A stretch of DNA of 45,698 nucleotides, taken from Haloquadratum sp. Lineage in GTDB: Archaea; Halobacteriota; Halobacteria; Halobacteriales; Haloferacaceae. The position numbers and the translations under genes are program-made. The stretch is taken from NCBI GenBank assembly GCA_028275165.1, contig JAQCNF010000153.1:1-45698 (forward strand), given 5' to 3'. Below the pieces are notes generated by a model. That model worked only from the letters and a program-made list of their open reading frames with translations, had not been told where the DNA came from and did not search any database. Positions 1 to 7,655 of the stretch are shown here, piece after piece; within the stretch, counting starts at the first letter, position 1; each line of letters begins with the position of its first letter.

Positions 1-2
1 TG

Positions 3-218
3 GATTCCGCAAGGAGAGAAAAATCAAAATGGTTCAAAGGTCGTATCGATACACAGCAGGGTCAATCTGTCTGTATTCAGCATCCATTTCTTATCAGTTG
101 CATGTGGCCTCAACAAAACCATGATTCAAATCCAACAGTGGTATCTAAACCATCTTATCCCAGCTATGGGGTAAACTATAGTGTATCGGGTATAGACCGT
201 TTCTACCTCTATAAATAG
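3..218 (+). CDS. Possible 3' end of a gene truncated by the window edge
   Basis: The third frame is open from base 3 to a TAG at 216-218, about 71 codons with no start needed because the window begins inside it. The translation has aromatic and polar residues and ends in a short hydrophobic/basic tail. No family is recognised. It is less acidic than its neighbours and has several cysteines, which is unusual for a haloarchaeal protein. The other two forward frames are also open for 40-57 codons here, so an open frame by chance is quite possible. The TATA-like box of the next gene overlaps its stop codon. Confidence 0.25.
   Translation, partial: DSARREKSKWFKGRIDTQQGQSVCIQHPFLISCMWPQQNHDSNPTVVSKPSYPSYGVNYSVSGIDRFYLYK
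210..217 (+). promoter_or_regulatory. TATA-like box before the 64-residue gene
   Basis: The sequence tataaata lies 36-43 bases before the ATG at 253. This is a good archaeal TATA match. It would place transcription start near 240 and leave a very short leader. Confidence 0.4.
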
Positions 219-252
219 TACATTAGTGCTGTGCGTAGTAGGTATAATTAGA

Positions 253-447
253 ATGAGTCTCAGAGATAGTCTCTATGCGCCGTCCGATACGTGGATTGAA
301 GAGATTGATGAGGTTATAGAAGAACTTCCAGCAAGTTTACTCAATGAGTGGGATGCACTCTCGGTCGTCTTGCAGGCACGGCCAAGCGCAACGCCGAATC
401 CTGCGCTCCACGAGTTGGCAGTCGTATATGTGGCAGCTCGAAAGTGA
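253..447 (+). CDS. Small acidic protein of unknown function, possibly truncated by an IS
   Basis: This is a 64-residue acidic protein (start MSLRDSLYAPSD). An upstream in-frame GTG at 226 is also possible, but the ATG at 253 fits the TATA box better. The composition (rich in Glu and Asp, few Lys) is haloarchaeal and supports a real gene. No domain is recognised. The stop at 445-447 falls only a few bases before the inverted repeat at 451-483 and the IS5-type element. The original protein may therefore have been longer and been cut by the insertion. The last residues (AVVYVAARK) do not look like a typical acidic C-terminus, which fits truncation. Confidence 0.5.
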   Translation: MSLRDSLYAPSDTWIEEIDEVIEELPASLLNEWDALSVVLQARPSATPNPALHELAVVYVAARK

Positions 448-450
448 CCA

Positions 451-483
451 GACTGCTGCATAGAACCTCTGTATTCAGCAGTC
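451..483. repeat. Inverted repeat at the left edge of the IS5-type element
   Basis: gactgctg at 451-458 is the exact reverse complement of cagcagtc at 476-483, with a 17-base loop. Allowing one mismatch extends the stem to 11 base pairs. It lies between the 64-residue gene and the transposase remnant. It could be a terminator, or part of the IS end that was duplicated or rearranged. Confidence 0.5.
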
Positions 484-496
484 CGTTCCCTTCGGA

Positions 497-1347
497 TCAC
501 GGACATTCGCCGTCCTCGTATGAAATAGCGAGGCTTCGCTCCAGATTGTGAACGACGCACTTGGTGACGAGTTCGCGGAACTGCCTCCACCAGAGGCGTG
601 ACCGCACAAAGGCCCCGAATTTCTGTTTGATCGCCGCATTGACTGTCTCGTTCATGTTCCGCCGATGGTAGAGATCGGTGTCCAGGCGTGCATTCCACGC
701 CTTGTGGAGTGAGGTGAACTCACGATGCTTGATGAGTGGTCGAATATCGTGATTCCGGGCGAGCCGCCGAGCATCTGGTCGTCGTACCCCTTGTCACCGG
801 TCAGGACTGCGATCGACGCTGTGTTCCGTTTCACTACCTGTGGGGCGATCTGCGTATCGTGTTTTCGTGTCGTCGTCACGTGAATATCGGGAACGGCGTT
901 GGCCGCCGTATCGACCAACAGCGTTGTTTTCAGCTGCTGGATGGTGAGGTTCGCCCGCTTGGTGTAGTGAGTTGAGGCGTGGGCTCGCTCGAACCCGGAC
1001 GCATCGATGCCGGTGACGCCGTTCAGCGGCACGTCAGCGAGCGAGATGTTCAGTAGCACTCGCCAGACAGCCATCTCCAGGCGGTCGAACGCTTTGCAGA
1101 GCGTCGAGGGTGCGGGGATCGAATCGAGATCGAGGGCGTCACGGATGCGGGGCATCTCGATGAGTTCGTCAACGAGGTCGCGGTACGTGGTCGTCTTCTT
1201 CACTTTGAGACAGAGCAGGACAACGTGTTGTCGGAGCGTGAACCGCTTCCGTGAATAGCGACTCGAATACCGTGTCACAGCACGACGAGCCAATACCATA
1301 GCCCGTTCAACGAATCGAAGAAGCCGTGATTTCGGGAGCGCATCCAT
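497..1347 (-). pseudogene. IS5-family DDE transposase with one frameshift
   Basis: The first part (1347 down to about 775) reads as an IS5-type transposase. It has an N-terminal helical region and the first catalytic Asp in GIDASGFE, and then TGDKGYDDQ with the second Asp. A one-base deletion near 775 shifts the frame. The correct continuation is DARRLARNHDIRPLIKHREF in another frame. That frame carries the third catalytic residue in NMNETVNAAIK and ends at a TGA at 497-499. All three catalytic residues (DDE) are therefore present but split over two frames. IS5 members sometimes use programmed frameshifting, but no slippery A-rich run is seen at the break, so a dead copy is more likely. Confidence 0.85.
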
Positions 1348-1431
1348 CTTCCCTCCAGCTATTCGTCTGTCGTGTTAGTTAGCAAGGGTTTCAACAAGGC
1401 CACCCAGGAGCAAATCCCAGAACCCGGAGTG

Positions 1432-1737
1432 TCAGTTCTCAGCAATTTTCATTTCATCGAGTTTGTTCTTAACTTTGTCAAGTTTCCCGTCCAATTGACC
1501 AACAAATTCAGCCGTCTTTTCAGTCGTGATTGCACCCTGCTCGGATGGCTCGATGAGATTCTCTTCCTCAAGCACACGCAGAGAATATCGAACCTTGTGA
1601 TGTGGATAGCCTGTTTCGTCAGCCATTGTAACAATACCGATTGGTTCACTGTCGATGACCATTTTGAGAACCTGGCGGTGACGATCTAACATACTTACTT
1701 CTTTTTCGAGCTTCTCCATCATGTTACTTGCTAACAT
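1432..1737 (-). CDS. Winged-helix DNA-binding protein, about 101 residues
   Basis: An acidic 101-residue protein. Residues about 20-70 form a winged-helix-like unit: a helix with RHRQVLKMVIDSEPIG, then a recognition-helix segment HHKVRYSLRVLEEENLI and a short wing. The C-terminal 30 residues are a charged amphipathic helix (GKLDKVKNKLDEM) that could be a dimerising coiled coil. This layout is common among small haloarchaeal transcriptional regulators of unknown target. In-frame Met codons at 1722 and 1719 are alternative starts and would match the domain equally well. It stands alone; the IS5-type remnant lies just downstream on the same strand. Confidence 0.7.
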   Translation of the reverse strand: MLASNMMEKLEKEVSMLDRHRQVLKMVIDSEPIGIVTMADETGYPHHKVRYSLRVLEEENLIEPSEQGAITTEKTAEFVGQLDGKLDKVKNKLDEMKIAEN

Positions 1738-2073
1738 TGCTTTTCATTGTTTAAATGTTCTTGTCTCAACAGTTTTAGGGGTTCGACGAACAGAATTCGT
1801 GACGCATCACACCGACCCAAAACAGCCTCCTTTGATCAGCCCTGTCCGATCATCCTTGTAACAATTGAGTGACCCCTCTGTCAGCTCATTCACCACTTAC
1901 TTTGTATGCGAGTCCTGACGAGGATTCAACAAAAGCGAGTGGTACGGGTTCCATGATGCACTCTCTGATATTTTTATGTATCGTGTCTACTCTTATTTAG
2001 CTCGGCCACCAGAATACGAAGAAGTGAACACAAGCGGTTGCACACGGACATGGGCTTGTGAACTCTCATGTCA
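1738..2073. other. Intergenic stretch, about 336 bases
   Basis: No convincing coding frame is seen. The A+T-rich run tttttatgtatcgtg near 1970 could belong to a promoter, but neither flanking gene needs one here: the winged-helix gene starts at the left edge and reads away, and the phosphotransferase ends at the right edge. Confidence 0.4.
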
Positions 2074-3162
2074 TTATAATGTGTGATCCCCACACATTAT
2101 ACTCTCGGCGATGAGTAGCAGATACTCGATGTTCGGTTCCCACCGTCCAACCGAGTCAGAGCTAAGTTGCCCTCTGTAGATATCTTCCCAGATCGCGGCG
2201 AGGTCGAAGGCAGCCAGCGTCCGGTAGAACCGATCGTGTTCAAAAGCAATCCCAGTTTTAGCCTGGTAGCGCTCAACCAGTTCCTGGCGTGTTGGGCTTC
2301 CTGGTCTCGCCGTGTAGGGGGCGATGTTAGGGGCATTATCGCCACCCAATCCTTCGGTTATCTTTGTTTTGGGGTGTCTCGCTGCAATCTTTTTGATTGG
2401 CGGTGTCGGGTCCCCCTCGTCGCGCCACCGGAGTAACAGATAGCCGAGTTCAGTGCGGGGGTCGCCGAGCCACATCGTCTCCCAGTCGATGACGCCACCA
2501 ACGTGTGGCTCGTTCTCACCTACGAACAGGATGTTTCCCGGCCGAAAGTCACCGTGACAGACTACAGTCTTCGAATCTGCGGGGACATTGTCACGAAGCC
2601 ACTCGGCCACTTCCCAGACAGCGGGGGGGTCGTGACCAGTCACCTTGATAGCTGCCTCCATCCGGTCAACCACTTCTTCAATTTGGTCTCGCAGCGAGTT
2701 TCGCTCACATACGTCGCTGAAGGGCTCAGTATCGAGCGTGTGAAGCTCAGCAAGTTTCTCGACGACAATTTCGCCGAATCGCTGCCGGGCTGCTGGGTGT
2801 TGGAACCGGTCAGGAAGGAGCGACCCGAGTGCCACTGCTTCTCCCTCGATGTAAGTCGTTATCAGGAACGGCCCCTCGAGTACCGAGTCGCCGTCATCGA
2901 GAGCCACTGGTTCGGGGGCTGGAACCGGCGTGTGTTGGAGTTGTTCTAAGACGCGGTATTCCTGATGAATATCAAGAAAGCCATCGGAGTTTCGGAACTT
3001 GTTCGGCCGCCGGAGGACGTAAGCGTTTTTTTTACCGACTGTGTCGATACCCAGCGAGAGATTGAGCCCGTCATGGAGCAGTGTTACATTGACCACATCC
3101 TCGCCAATTATTCCTGACAACGTCGACTGGATATCCCCAGTTTCAAACTCTACACCGCACAT
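2074..3162 (-). CDS. APH-family phosphotransferase (ACAD10/11-type kinase fold)
   Basis: A 362-residue protein with the aminoglycoside-phosphotransferase fold. The catalytic loop HGDFRPGN is at 203-210 (Asp as base, Asn as Mg ligand). The metal-binding motif IDWE is at 225-228, in place of the DFG motif. The N-terminal lobe has the LNLSLGID nucleotide loop and LRRP with a basic ATP-contacting residue. These are the marks of the acyl-CoA-dehydrogenase-associated kinase group (ACAD10/11-like). Members phosphorylate small hydroxylated molecules, so antibiotic resistance should not be assumed. Residues about 250-285 carry an extra loop rich in Lys, His and Pro. It is divergent from the dehydrogenase at 3244, and the two may share the 80-base promoter region and a metabolic task. 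Confidence 0.8.
   Translation of the reverse strand: MCGVEFETGDIQSTLSGIIGEDVVNVTLLHDGLNLSLGIDTVGKKNAYVLRRPNKFRNSDGFLDIHQEYRVLEQLQHTPVPAPEPVALDDGDSVLEGPFLITTYIEGEAVALGSLLPDRFQHPAARQRFGEIVVEKLAELHTLDTEPFSDVCERNSLRDQIEEVVDRMEAAIKVTGHDPPAVWEVAEWLRDNVPADSKTVVCHGDFRPGNILFVGENEPHVGGVIDWETMWLGDPRTELGYLLLRWRDEGDPTPPIKKIAARHPKTKITEGLGGDNAPNIAPYTARPGSPTRQELVERYQAKTGIAFEHDRFYRTLAAFDLAAIWEDIYRGQLSSDSVGRWEPNIEYLLLIAESIMCGDHTL
2076..2100. terminator. Perfect hairpin over the phosphotransferase stop codon
   Basis: ataatgtgtg at 2076-2085 pairs perfectly with cacacattat at 2091-2100 over a five-base loop. It covers the last codons and stop of the phosphotransferase gene, which suggests a 3'-end stabilising or terminating structure. 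Confidence 0.45.
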
Positions 3163-3243
3163 ATGTTCCCAAACGCCAGAACTGATGTAACCACTGTCGG
3201 TCAGTTTCGAAATGAATAACTAATCAATAGATTAAGCCGCTAT

Positions 3244-3939
3244 ATGAGCCTGGCTGGACGAACCGCTGTTGTCACAGGAGCATCGTCGGGAATCGGCGAG
3301 GCAACGGCTCAAGCTCTTGCCGACGCAGGCTGTTCGGTCGTGCTGGTGGCACGCCGAAAAAAGCGCATGGACTCGATTGCCGGAGAGATAGACGGCGAAA
3401 CGCTGGTTTTTCCGGCCGATGTGACTGATAAGGACGCGGTCGCCGAAATGGTCGACCAGGTCCTGTCAGCGTTCGACAGTGTCGACGTTCTCGTCAACAA
3501 TGCCGGCGTTGCAAGTGGCGGACCGGTCGTGGAGACGGAGCTCAACGAGTTACGACCCAGCATCCGGGTTAATCTCGAAGGCGTAATGAACGTGACTCAC
3601 GCGCTCCTCCCGGGTATTCTTGACTCAAATTTGGGTGACGTGATTACCGTTTCCTCACTGAGCGCCCGGTATCCACAGGAAGGCGGAAGCAGCTACACGG
3701 CATCGAAGTTCGGAGTCAACGGCTTCATGCGGTCGCTCCGCAAAGAGATGTCAGAGGAAGACGTCCGGATCACTATCGTGATGCCGGGACCAGTTATCAC
3801 CGAACTGAACGACTGGGAGCACTGGGACGGACAGGCGATGGAGCCGAGAGACGTAGCCGAAACGATTGTTTTCGCCGCCTCGCGACCTCCGCGGGTTGAA
3901 CTCAAGGAAATCAGCGTCGATTCCACTGATAAATTCTAA
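3244..3939 (+). CDS. Short-chain dehydrogenase/reductase (classical SDR)
   Basis: A 231-residue NAD(P)-dependent oxidoreductase. The Rossmann glycine motif TGASSGIG is at 11-18 and NNAG at 85-88. The catalytic Ser is near 137-140, followed by Tyr151 and Lys155 (YTASK). The segment ARRKK after the second strand has basic residues that favour NADPH. The end (PRDVAETIVFAASRPPRVELKEI) is that of the general SDR group related to sepiapterin/serine dehydrogenases. The substrate cannot be told from sequence. The ATG at 3244 is the only sensible start, with the divergent phosphotransferase 81 bases upstream. Confidence 0.88.
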   Translation: MSLAGRTAVVTGASSGIGEATAQALADAGCSVVLVARRKKRMDSIAGEIDGETLVFPADVTDKDAVAEMVDQVLSAFDSVDVLVNNAGVASGGPVVETELNELRPSIRVNLEGVMNVTHALLPGILDSNLGDVITVSSLSARYPQEGGSSYTASKFGVNGFMRSLRKEMSEEDVRITIVMPGPVITELNDWEHWDGQAMEPRDVAETIVFAASRPPRVELKEISVDSTDKF

Positions 3940-4336
3940 GTACCTCCACTAGTCCAGAATAAATTTTAACCAGATCGCAAAAACGCATATCTAGAGAATT
4001 TGTGGTTGTATTCAGCAGCGTCGGACACCCTCGCTTAGTTGCTTTCACGACCAGATCGCTACATATAGAGTATGTATCGAACGATCACAGCGGTCCTGAA
4101 CAGACCGAGCCGTAATGTCAGATCCGCCCCCGTGCTGAGCACCGAAAATAAAGTCGATCACTGATTGAGGGTTTCAACGAGGCAAAAACCCTCATTTTCA
4201 ATTGTCTTTCCAGTCACGTGGGCACCCTTGTCGAATATGCATTCGCGCTTCTGTTTTCATTTCGTGAGACGGCTGTATAGCTTCGTTAGAAAAAATTGTT
4301 GAGTTTCTCAATAACAGATCACGACTTGGCCAATAC
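3940..4336. other. Intergenic stretch, about 397 bases, with a possible IS derivative
   Basis: No coding frame is supported. The segment 4007-4178 is bounded by tgtattcagcag and gggtttcaac, the same pair that bounds the IS5-type transposase at 470-481 and 1386-1395. A 172-base element with such ends would be a MITE-like deletion derivative. The inverted repeat 4166-4194 lies at its right edge. The match is short and unproven. Confidence 0.35.
4166..4194. repeat. Nine-base inverted repeat, terminator-like
   Basis: tgagggttt at 4166-4174 is the exact reverse complement of aaaccctca at 4186-4194, with an 11-base loop, and is followed by tttt. It could end transcripts coming from the dehydrogenase or mark the end of a small mobile element. 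Confidence 0.45.
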
Positions 4337-4891
4337 TTACAGAATCAGCACTCCTTTATCGCTACTGTAATCTTCTTCTTTCGCTAATTGTGGTTCCCAC
4401 ATATGGACGGAACCATATCGTTTCTTTGGCTGGTCATCAACGACAATCACATTGTATGCATGACTGCGCTCAGTATCGATCATAACGCCAATAGAATTAA
4501 TGAATGGATTCATTCTGGTGAACGCATCTCGAAGATCGAATGCAAAATTATCACAATCGTATCTATTGTGTTCGTAGACTTGACCGAGTTGTCGGTGGAA
4601 CAAGTTTGCATAGAGCTTGACGCTCTGGTATGACTTTGGAACCCGATATTCTGTGTCTGGACCAATATGATAGACACCTCGGTTTGGCTGTTTCCAGTAC
4701 CGTGGGATTGCGTTACGTAAGGTGCGTTTGATCCATGGGATACCCCGGTCTGCTGTTTCAACCGAGAGTATGTTCTCAAGCTTTAGCTCAGAGCCTGTCT
4801 GTTCGTGTGTTTCTGTCGACCCTAATGCGTTGAGTGTTGATGGCATGATGGCTGCGCCTCCGATGATACTCAAACAGTCCCGACGCAACAT
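4337..4891 (-). CDS. Tat-exported protein with a papain/transglutaminase-like Cys-His pattern
   Basis: A 184-residue protein. It begins MLRRDCLSIIGGAA, a short twin-arginine-type signal, so it probably works outside the membrane. The C-terminal half has YDCDNFAFDLR (Cys113), then RSHAYNVIVVDD (His144, Asn147), then MWEPQ (Glu166). A Cys followed by Asp/Glu-x-Phe-Ala, a His in an HAxN strand and a late EPQ is the pattern of papain-like domains such as the Agglutinin_C group and related phage proteins. An enzymatic role (protease or amidase) is an inference. It has no operon partner. The neighbours are a dead DUF1289 gene and a tnpB relic, so it lies in an accessory patch. Confidence 0.6.
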   Translation of the reverse strand: MLRRDCLSIIGGAAIMPSTLNALGSTETHEQTGSELKLENILSVETADRGIPWIKRTLRNAIPRYWKQPNRGVYHIGPDTEYRVPKSYQSVKLYANLFHRQLGQVYEHNRYDCDNFAFDLRDAFTRMNPFINSIGVMIDTERSHAYNVIVVDDQPKKRYGSVHMWEPQLAKEEDYSSDKGVLIL

Positions 4892-5111
4892 GCTCCACCG
4901 GGTGTATCTGTGTATAGATATGCATCTAATGGCCGCGTATATCGAATCATTTCCTTTCCCCTCCGTATTTACTCACTCAAAGCATGCTTATAATAGTTCG
5001 TATGACATGATTCGGTAAGTATCCACAGACTAAGCGAGGGGTATAGCGTGAAACGGGAACACGCGCGATTTGTGGGGGCACGTCACGATTGACCTGGTGT
5101 GGGCCTGGCAT
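4892..5111. other. Upstream region of the exported protein
   Basis: About 220 bases without a supported gene. It is A+T-rich near 4910-5010 and should contain the promoter of the Tat-signal gene on the minus strand. Nothing else is recognised. Confidence 0.4.
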
Positions 5112-5280
5112 TTAATCAGTTTGAGGATAAGTCAATCGCTCAGGGAGTTGCTACATAATTGCCTGCTTCTCATCCTGGGTATAACTCTGTCCAGTCTTCG
5201 ATTTCTGTGAGCGTCCGCCCACATCCACGACAGATTCCATCTCTCATCTGACACACTGCAATGCAAGGGCTGGGTTTCAT
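5112..5280 (-). pseudogene. Dead DUF1289-type small Cys-rich protein
   Basis: From the ATG at 5280 the minus strand reads MKPSPCIAVCQMRDGICRGC followed by GRTLTEIEDWTELYPG, then a stop at 5170-5172. The order C-x3-C, C-x2-CGRT, EI..W is the DUF1289 signature. The expected tail (DEKQAIM, then QLPERL) continues in a second frame and carries an in-frame TAG where Gln is expected. One frameshift and one nonsense change therefore disable it. The gene start touches the left end of the tnpB element (about 5274), so insertion right at its promoter or start may have silenced it and led to decay. Confidence 0.65.
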
Positions 5281-5298
5281 CGGCTGTCGAGGTGGATA

Positions 5299-5319
5299 CC
5301 CAGACCCATGAGGTCGGGG
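5299..5319. repeat. Left-end hairpin of the tnpB element, one mismatch
   Basis: cccagacc at 5299-5306 pairs with ggtcgggg at 5312-5319 with one mismatch over a five-base loop. It is the counterpart of the perfect hairpin at 27345-27365. Such subterminal hairpins are the recognition sites of HUH transposases in this family. Confidence 0.6.
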
Positions 5320-5417
5320 AGGATGCTGACACTTTTTCTAACAAACCATCCGATACCAGGTCTTCCCATTCACTATTTTTAAATATATTTGAGTATATGT
5401 ACTCCTACTGATGAATT

Positions 5418-5806
5418 ATGGAGGGTGTTCGGAACATCCGACTCAAACTCGCCGAAGGCGACCCCGAAGTCCCCAGTGAGGCGTTCGAGCAGTTCCGAGA
5501 AGCGGCACAACACGCCGCAGACCACGGGTGGGACGGCAACCCAAATCACGGACGCGAAGAATACCCCCCACAACGAGACGTATTCTGACGTTTGTGAGGC
5601 CCCCTCTCTCCAATCCAGCCTCGTACAAAGCGCCGCAACCTTGGATCAACACCACTCGGGAACTGCATCATCGAAGATGAGGAGAAAGCCAGTGCACTAC
5701 CGAACAGGCTGGGCCAACGAGTCAATCGGCCCTCGCCTCAGGGACGTTGAACGCGAACGGTCACTTTCGACCGACTGCATTCTGTAGCGAGAGCGGGAGC
5801 CACTGA
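5418..5806 (+). pseudogene. tnpB remnant: N-terminus joined to C-terminal tail
   Basis: From the ATG at 5418 the reading starts MEGVRNIRLKLAEGDPEVPS and continues like the N-terminus of haloarchaeal TnpB, matching the second copy (MEVVRNIQIKLDVSEDNHD). After one or more frameshifts it reaches a region equal to SLQSSLVQSA. It then jumps to the extreme C-terminal tail (ASGTLNANGHFRPTAFCSES), which in the second copy is ANGQFRPTALRSENGS. The whole RuvC core and zinc finger are gone. The tail ends at a TGA at 5804-5806. This remnant has no nuclease function. Confidence 0.75.
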
Positions 5807-5917
5807 CAAGCCTCGGCTTTGTTCCCAATTGGGAATCATCGATTTCCGTTCCTGTGATGGCGAGACGCTTTGCGTCCCGAACCACTTTACTTGACCCCGA
5901 GACGATTGACGAGAGAA

Positions 5918-6709
5918 TCAGTCGCCGACTGCCTCAGCAGGCTCCTCGGAGTGGTCGATTTCGACTATCGACCCATCATGTCGGCAGTGCTCGAGCGCAT
6001 GCTTTGCCTGCATCCCTGCTCCGTGAGCATGCTTGGAGATGCCAACACCAACTTTCAGTTCGACGTTAGCCTCAGCACGAACATGGCTGATTGCAGACTC
6101 ATACGCTGATTCGTCTAATTCAGGATTCACTGCGATGATATTATCACCACCAACGAAAAATGAGAGTCCACCGTGAGTCTCACGGAGATATCGCATGAGT
6201 GTTGCATATCCTTGCTCAATCTGGATATATGAGTCAAACTCGCTTAACTGATCTGTGTACTTCCCTGTGGCATCATTGACATCAAAGTGTGCAATTTGAA
6301 CGTCATCTGCACACCGCGCCTGGGTGTCGAGATACTCACCAGATAACACCTCTGTCCGCCCACCGTCTTGTGCGGAACCTGCTGCTTGTACTCGTGAGGT
6401 TGCTTTTTCGAGTGCGGTCGCTGGGGTTTGAGATAACCCGGTTCCGAGGCTAATTGAAACAGGATATCGGTTCCTGATAGACTCTTGAAGCAACTGATGG
6501 TCTGTCTGATCAAGCCCATTGGTGACCGCCACCATGTTGTCGAATCGGGTGAAGTAAATATACCCGTCGCGACTTCCAATAAATTGTGCAAGGTCAGCAA
6601 ATAAACGCGATTGTAGTGTCTGTAAATCCATTTCGCGCCGCGGTTCAGGAGTCACTGTCCATGGACCGTAGTTATCAATCTGGATCAGCGTCAACTGGGT
6701 ATTCGTCAC
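5918..6709 (-). CDS. gch3: GTP cyclohydrolase III
   Basis: A 263-residue protein that converts GTP to a formamidopyrimidine nucleotide, the archaeal first step toward riboflavin and F420. It matches the family over its full length. It starts with QLTLIQIDNYGPWT, and has two similar nucleotidyl-cyclase-like halves. The second half has FFVGGDNIIAVN, a GGDN variant of the metal-binding loop, and the first has YIYFTRFDNMVAVTNG in the same place. The end (VGVGISKHAHGAGMQAKHALE) is typical. The start codon is GTG at 6707-6709; no better in-frame start exists. The tnpB relic ends seven bases past its stop. It diverges from the HAD gene by 127 bases. Confidence 0.92.
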   Translation of the reverse strand: MTNTQLTLIQIDNYGPWTVTPEPRREMDLQTLQSRLFADLAQFIGSRDGYIYFTRFDNMVAVTNGLDQTDHQLLQESIRNRYPVSISLGTGLSQTPATALEKATSRVQAAGSAQDGGRTEVLSGEYLDTQARCADDVQIAHFDVNDATGKYTDQLSEFDSYIQIEQGYATLMRYLRETHGGLSFFVGGDNIIAVNPELDESAYESAISHVRAEANVELKVGVGISKHAHGAGMQAKHALEHCRHDGSIVEIDHSEEPAEAVGD

Positions 6710-6836
6710 ATATAGATTCTTACACGGCCGGTATATGCTTCTTTCCGTATCAGTTGAACGAGGCGTCTCATATCTGAGAATCTGGTCTGAGTACCGCCCA
6801 CTACGTTGAATTGGCCGCTCTGATTAGACACAGACA

Positions 6837-7646
6837 ATGCCAATAGAAGCCATGATCTTTGATGTTGACGGTACAGTCGTTCGCGGGAGCACTGCACTCC
6901 CTGGGGCAAACGAGGCGATGGATCTGTGCCGCAGACATAGTCTTGATCGGCTCTTTGTTTCAAACAATCCAACGGAACCAGCGCACACATACAAAGAACG
7001 CTTTCGATCAGCTGGACTAACTGTTGACTGTGGCGAAATTCTCACCGCAGGCGAAGTGACTCGCAAGTATCTCGTAGACACACACCCAGAGGCAACTATT
7101 GGCGTTGTCGGCGAATCGGGATTACTCTCACTACTTACCGACGCCGGTCTTCATGCGTCCTCTATTTATCAGGAGACATACCTAAATGACGCGCCCGATG
7201 TGTTCGTTGCTTCGATTGACCGAGAGTTCGAGTATCAGACGCTCACGCGATGTTTGAGAGTTCTTGGGGGCGCTGATATTCCATTCATTGGCACTGACCC
7301 AGATATGGTTATCCCGGCAGCAGATGGAGATATTCCAGGATCCGGAGCTATCATACACGCAATCGCGAACGTTCTCGGCAGACAGCCAACTACAATCTTG
7401 GGTAAGCCCAGTTCAGTCGCTCAACAGATGATTTTGGATAAGCTAGGACACGATCCCAGTGAGATAATCGTAATTGGTGATAGGCTTGACACCGATATTG
7501 CCCTCGGGAATAATGCAGGAATGTACACTGCGCAAGTACAAACCGGGATTGCAGCCCACTCGACGCCTGAGTCCCACGCAATCAGCCCGGATTATGAGAT
7601 AGATTCACTGGCAGACATTCCAGACATTGTCTCACAACTCTCCTGA
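6837..7646 (+). CDS. HAD-superfamily phosphatase, NagD-like
   Basis: A 269-residue sugar-phosphatase or nucleotidase of the NagD/4-nitrophenylphosphatase group. Motif I is FDVDGTVV (nucleophile Asp8, acid Asp10). Motif II is FVSNNPT, the Lys motif is in GKPSSVAQQ, and motif IV is GDRLDTDIALGNNAG. The C2-type cap between them is of normal size. The substrate is unknown; family members act on small phosphorylated sugars or nucleotides, or clear damaged metabolites. ATG at 6837 fits; a later Met lies just before motif I but would cut the first strand. It converges with the UPF0173 gene, leaving nine bases. Confidence 0.85.
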   Translation: MPIEAMIFDVDGTVVRGSTALPGANEAMDLCRRHSLDRLFVSNNPTEPAHTYKERFRSAGLTVDCGEILTAGEVTRKYLVDTHPEATIGVVGESGLLSLLTDAGLHASSIYQETYLNDAPDVFVASIDREFEYQTLTRCLRVLGGADIPFIGTDPDMVIPAADGDIPGSGAIIHAIANVLGRQPTTILGKPSSVAQQMILDKLGHDPSEIIVIGDRLDTDIALGNNAGMYTAQVQTGIAAHSTPESHAISPDYEIDSLADIPDIVSQLS

Positions 7647-7655
7647 GTGCTTTCT

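Larger units (their letters stand above)
5274..5910 (+). mobile_element. Internally deleted IS200/IS605-type tnpB element
   Basis: Both ends match the second element at 25916-27390. The left end has the same gtttcatcggctgtcgagg run and a hairpin at 5299-5319. The right end has the same gaaccact...ttgaccccgag.cgattgac run. Between them lies a tnpB remnant with its core missing. No tnpA is present, so any past movement relied on a transposase elsewhere. The right end is only seven bases from the stop codon of the GTP cyclohydrolase gene on the other strand. Confidence 0.75.

Noticed and set aside
2074-3162. Aminoglycoside resistance gene
   Set aside because: The APH fold is shared by many metabolic kinases; the motifs fit the ACAD10/11-like group and there is no resistance context.
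5389-5787. 132-residue open frame over the deleted tnpB element
   Set aside because: It reads mostly the wrong frame of the tnpB remnant; the homologous reading needs other frames.
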